NCBI RefSeq assembly: GCF_003576455.2
Contig: NZ_CP032869.1
Location: 6,138,001 to 6,202,000, forward strand
Length of the DNA stretch: 64,000 nucleotides
Reading direction: 5' to 3'
Source: Mucilaginibacter celer
Lineage (GTDB): Bacteria; Bacteroidota; Bacteroidia; Sphingobacteriales; Sphingobacteriaceae
Below the pieces are notes generated by a model. It made no database searches, was not told the origin of the DNA, and saw only the letters and a list, made by a program, of their open reading frames with translations. Made by a program: the position numbers and the translations under genes. Below are positions 61,065 to 64,000 of this stretch, piece after piece; positions within the stretch are counted from its first letter, which is position 1; the number at the start of each line of letters is the position of its first letter.

Positions 61065-63209
61065 TTAGTTTGCAGGCTGCCCGTTAATGCTGGTAAACTT
61101 GTTATCCAGGCTAATGTAATCAGTCATGATCTGCCCTGCCTCGCGTTTTACAAAATCCAGGTCTTCGTTTTTAGGTTTGGTTTGACCTTTTTTAAGTGCA
61201 GGTAAACCTAAAGCTATGCGGCGCAGGTTGTTACGTTCGAAGGATTTTTCCTCATCATCGTCACGCTGTTTTTTCAAATCCGATTCTTTCAATGAGATGC
61301 TGTCGTCGGCATCGTGCTTTTTGAAATCTGCAATATCTTCCAGTAAGTATTTATAGCTGTCGCTGCTGCTCATACGCTGATCATGCAGTTTTTTAAGCTG
61401 CGGTAGCACGGTGCTGAAATCGCCAATTTTGGTATAATCAGATTTCGCGATGATATCAAACGGCATGGCCGATGGCTCGGTATCTTCACCATATTTATCC
61501 AACGGGATAACCGAGGGGAATGAAATATCCGGCGTTACACCTTTATGCTGTGTTGAGTTACCGCTGATGCGATAAAATTTGGCGATAGTTAAGTTTAGCT
61601 GGCCATAAGTGCTTTGGCTGCCGGTTGAGGTACTTTTTTTAGCACCACCAACCATATTGCTGATCTTGTTACGAAGCGATGAACCGATCACCCTGTCCAG
61701 ATCAATAGCGCTTTGCACTGATCCTTTACCATAAGTTTGGGTCCCCAAAATCAACCCGCGGCCGTAATCCTGTATAGCGCCCGAGAAAATTTCGGAAGCT
61801 GAGGCGCTGAAACGGTCAACCAATACCGCCATAGGGCCGGTGTATGAAACAGCCGGATCTTCATCTTTATCAACCTCAACCTGGTCTTTAGTATCACGAA
61901 CCTGTACTACCGGGCCGGTTTTAATAAACAAGCCGGTAAGCTCGATAGCTTCCATTAACGAACCACCGCCGTTTTCGCGCAGGTCGATCACCAGGCCATC
62001 GATGTTTTCTTTCTTCAACGAATCGAGGATAGCCTTAACATCGTGCGTGGTGCTTTTATAGTTAGGGTTGCCTGCTTTGTAATCGTTAAAATCGATATAG
62101 AAAGCCGGGATCGAGATTACACCGATTTTAACCGTTTTGCCATTGCTGTTATAGGTACGGATCTCCTTTTTGGCCGATTGATCTTTCAGGATGATTTTTT
62201 CGCGCACCATTTCAACCACTTTTGGTTTGCTTGAGGCACTTGCACCGGCAGGCAAAATTTCCAGCCTAACGGTTGTACCTTTGGTGCCGCGGATGATAGC
62301 GATGGCATTATCCACACGCCAGCCCACTACGTTCTGGAACTCGCCGGTTTTTCCCTGTGCTACGGCAACAATGCGGTCATCAACACTAATCTGGTGGCTT
62401 TTATCGGCAGGACCGCCCGGTACAATGGTTTTGATGGTTACGTATTCGTTCTCTACCTGTAGCGAAGCGCCGATACCTTCAACCTGGCGCGACATTTCGA
62501 TATTGAAATTGGCCGCGTTTGATGGGTTAAAGTAGTTGGTATGGGGATCTATAGCCTCGGTAAAGGCATCCATAAAGTATTGAAAAACGTCTTGATTTGA
62601 TAACTTGTTGGTTTGAGTTAGCAGGTTTTCATAACGTTTTTTAAGCGTTTCTTTGTTTTTGGCCATATCTGCATTGGCCAGTTTAAGGTTCAGCAGGTCG
62701 TACTTAACGCGTTGGCTCCACATGGCATCCATTTCGGTTTGGGTGGCTATCCACGGCAATTTATCGCGATCGTAAACAAAAGTTTCGGTTTTGTTGAAAT
62801 CGAAGTTTTTATTGATCTGCTCCAGCGAATATTTAACATGCTCGATATACCTTTTCTGAAAAACGTTGAAAATGTAAAAAGCATCGGCCAGGTTGCCGGC
62901 TTTAATATCATCATCCAATACAGTTTTATACTTTTCAAAATCCTTGATATCCGATGCTAAAAAATAACTGTGGTTTTCATCAAGCGATTTGATATAACGA
63001 TCATAAATAATGGCCGAAACAGAATCGTTCAGCTCAACTTTTTTATAATTATAGTTTGCAATAAGCGCTGCAACCTGCTTGCAAACAACGCTTTGCTGTT
63101 CGTCGGGTTGCAAATCGTTTGATCCTGTTACTTTAACCGGTTTTGATGGCGATGCTTTACATGCGAGGGCGGTGCCGAGCACCAATAATAAATATAGCTT
63201 CTTAAACAT
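61065..63209 (-). CDS. C-terminal (tail-specific) processing protease, S41 family
   Basis: A 714-residue envelope protease of the Prc type. ATG 63209 starts a lipoprotein-like signal (MFKKLYLLLVLGTALAC). After an N-terminal helical domain (~35-215) comes a PDZ (~225-320; VEGIGASLQVENEYVTI) and the S41 fold with Ser in DRFSASASEIFSG and Lys in GTQTYGKGSVQ. A charged C-terminal domain of ~170 residues follows. It trims C-termini of periplasmic proteins; single gene. Confidence 0.93.
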   Translation of the reverse strand: MFKKLYLLLVLGTALACKASPSKPVKVTGSNDLQPDEQQSVVCKQVAALIANYNYKKVELNDSVSAIIYDRYIKSLDENHSYFLASDIKDFEKYKTVLDDDIKAGNLADAFYIFNVFQKRYIEHVKYSLEQINKNFDFNKTETFVYDRDKLPWIATQTEMDAMWSQRVKYDLLNLKLANADMAKNKETLKKRYENLLTQTNKLSNQDVFQYFMDAFTEAIDPHTNYFNPSNAANFNIEMSRQVEGIGASLQVENEYVTIKTIVPGGPADKSHQISVDDRIVAVAQGKTGEFQNVVGWRVDNAIAIIRGTKGTTVRLEILPAGASASSKPKVVEMVREKIILKDQSAKKEIRTYNSNGKTVKIGVISIPAFYIDFNDYKAGNPNYKSTTHDVKAILDSLKKENIDGLVIDLRENGGGSLMEAIELTGLFIKTGPVVQVRDTKDQVEVDKDEDPAVSYTGPMAVLVDRFSASASEIFSGAIQDYGRGLILGTQTYGKGSVQSAIDLDRVIGSSLRNKISNMVGGAKKSTSTGSQSTYGQLNLTIAKFYRISGNSTQHKGVTPDISFPSVIPLDKYGEDTEPSAMPFDIIAKSDYTKIGDFSTVLPQLKKLHDQRMSSSDSYKYLLEDIADFKKHDADDSISLKESDLKKQRDDDEEKSFERNNLRRIALGLPALKKGQTKPKNEDLDFVKREAGQIMTDYISLDNKFTSINGQPAN

Positions 63210-63284
63210 ATCTTTAACAGTGGTTAAATTGGAGTTGTTGTAAAACATCAATACTTGTGCCTAATATTAGATTGCTAATGTAAA

Positions 63285-63316
63285 ATAAAAAAGAGACAGT
63301 CAAAATGCTGTCTCTT
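63285..63316 (-). terminator. Terminator of the right-edge TPR gene
   Basis: Perfect stem AAGAGACAG...CTGTCTCTT, loop of 8, with a T-run on the minus strand, 81 bases beyond the stop. Confidence 0.8.
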
Positions 63317-63396
63317 AATAACTAATAACAATATTACGATTATGTTTTGCTAATAGTATGCAGGCAACACCATTTTACGCTTTTGTTACAAAAAAA

Positions 63397-64000
63397 TTAT
63401 TTGTTAGCCGTCTGCGTAGTGGCTTCGGCAGTTTCGGGGAACCGACTTACCGACTGTAGTGGTTTAAATTTAGTGTCCTGTAAATAACGCGTTTTCTTTT
63501 CAACCTGGGCCAAATCGTAGGTAAGGCCTTTATTAACAGCCAACTGGCGGGCTTCGGCTAAATCTTTTTTAGCCTGCTCATAATCGCCGTAATCGGCTTT
63601 TACGGTAGCCAGGTCCATCAGGTTGGCAATGGTATGCCTGTCGTCATTTTGCTGGCGCGATATGGTGATGCTTTGCAGCAGGAACCATTTGGCCTCGGCC
63701 AGGCGCTTTTGTTTCATGTACATTTGGGCCAGGTCGCTAAAATTATAGCTGGCAGCATTGTAAACATGAAAGCGCATATTATGCTGCGCCGTTTTCATTA
63801 CCGATGCCTCAATCATGGCCATTACATAAGGCGTATGCTCAATAGTAGTAGGCGGGATTTTTACTTTAGCAAAGGAAGCGCCCGGCAATTTTGCTACCGA
63901 ATGATTAACCGGCTCATCAACCTGCGGGTAGCGGGTATGCTTACGGAAAGGGTTGTATTTGTACCATTGCGCTGATGCATTTAAACCAACGGTGCACAAA
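63397..64000 (-). CDS. Secreted TPR-like protein, truncated by the window edge
   Basis: The visible 200 codons start mid signal peptide (...VGLNASAQW), so the true start is beyond 64000. The mature part contains two to three TPR-like helical repeats (SDLAQMYMKQKRLAEAKWF, MDLATVKADYGDYEQAKKD). Ends TTQTANK. The role is unknown. It has its own terminator and is probably exported. Confidence 0.75.
   Translation of the reverse strand, partial: LCTVGLNASAQWYKYNPFRKHTRYPQVDEPVNHSVAKLPGASFAKVKIPPTTIEHTPYVMAMIEASVMKTAQHNMRFHVYNAASYNFSDLAQMYMKQKRLAEAKWFLLQSITISRQQNDDRHTIANLMDLATVKADYGDYEQAKKDLAEARQLAVNKGLTYDLAQVEKKTRYLQDTKFKPLQSVSRFPETAEATTQTANK

Overview
The window looks like a chromosomal segment from a free-living Bacteroidota bacterium of the Sphingobacteriaceae, most likely Mucilaginibacter or a close relative (genus is inference). 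The reasons are a SusC/SusD pair, a GldD gliding lipoprotein, Bacteroidetes-type clusters (acpP-fabF-rnc; yceD-rpmF-plsX-fabH-accB-accC), promoters of the TTTG-N19/20-TAnnTTTG type instead of E. coli -35/-10 boxes, and very many palindromic intergenic repeats. There is no prophage, no intact IS element, no CRISPR array and no rRNA operon.

Layout. 1-8.1 kb: the end of an unknown gene, a MaoC-type hydratase, a ligase-associated exonuclease/ATP-dependent DNA ligase pair, a secreted M20 amidohydrolase with a lipoprotein, and small exported proteins. 8.1-12.6 kb: nadD, a broken four-helix-bundle gene inside inverted repeats, gmk, yicC, a secreted protein and a DUF1835 protein. 12.7-19.4 kb: B12-dependent ribonucleotide reductase, a coiled-coil membrane protein and a GHL10 glycosidase-like protein. 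19.7-24.0 kb: acpP-fabF-rnc, an IPExxxVDY-family protein and pyruvate kinase. 24.1-30.4 kb: an AT-rich orphan, aroE-gldD, a ROK kinase, an EcsC-like protein, a reductase and lutB. 30.7-38.9 kb: M28 peptidase, rpiB, tatC and the fatty-acid/phospholipid initiation cluster. 39-45.6 kb: S8 protease, an ALDH7-like dehydrogenase, a TPR protein and a phosphosulfolactate synthase homologue. 45.9-55.9 kb: a carbohydrate locus made of a ROK repressor, SusC, SusD and a giant lipoprotein (ThuA + sugar dehydrogenase propeller + PKD + cytochrome c + carbohydrate-binding domain). 56.2-56.7 kb: two tandem, highly unusual tRNA-like genes with their own promoter and terminator. 56.7-64 kb: Lrp regulator, tex, a D-2-hydroxyacid dehydrogenase, a C-terminal processing protease and a truncated TPR protein.

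How the parts work together. Most genes are housekeeping: acyl carrier protein, FabF, FabH, PlsX, AccB and AccC start and elongate fatty acids and feed phospholipid synthesis; NadD, Gmk, NrdJ and RpiB serve nucleotide and cofactor supply; Tex, RNase III and YicC act on RNA. The ROK-SusC-SusD-dehydrogenase locus probably imports and oxidises a sugar or glycoside at the cell surface, but it has no glycoside hydrolase.

The strongest candidate for something undescribed is the pair of tRNA-like genes at 56288-56581. Each has a complete cloverleaf with compensated acceptor pairs, a Leu/Ser-like D-arm, an apparent GUC anticodon and a variable region of about 39-44 nt. Second is the intergenic repeat content. 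Most non-coding gaps carry an inverted repeat made from a locally specific 'word', and one such element has been absorbed into the 3' end of a coding sequence.
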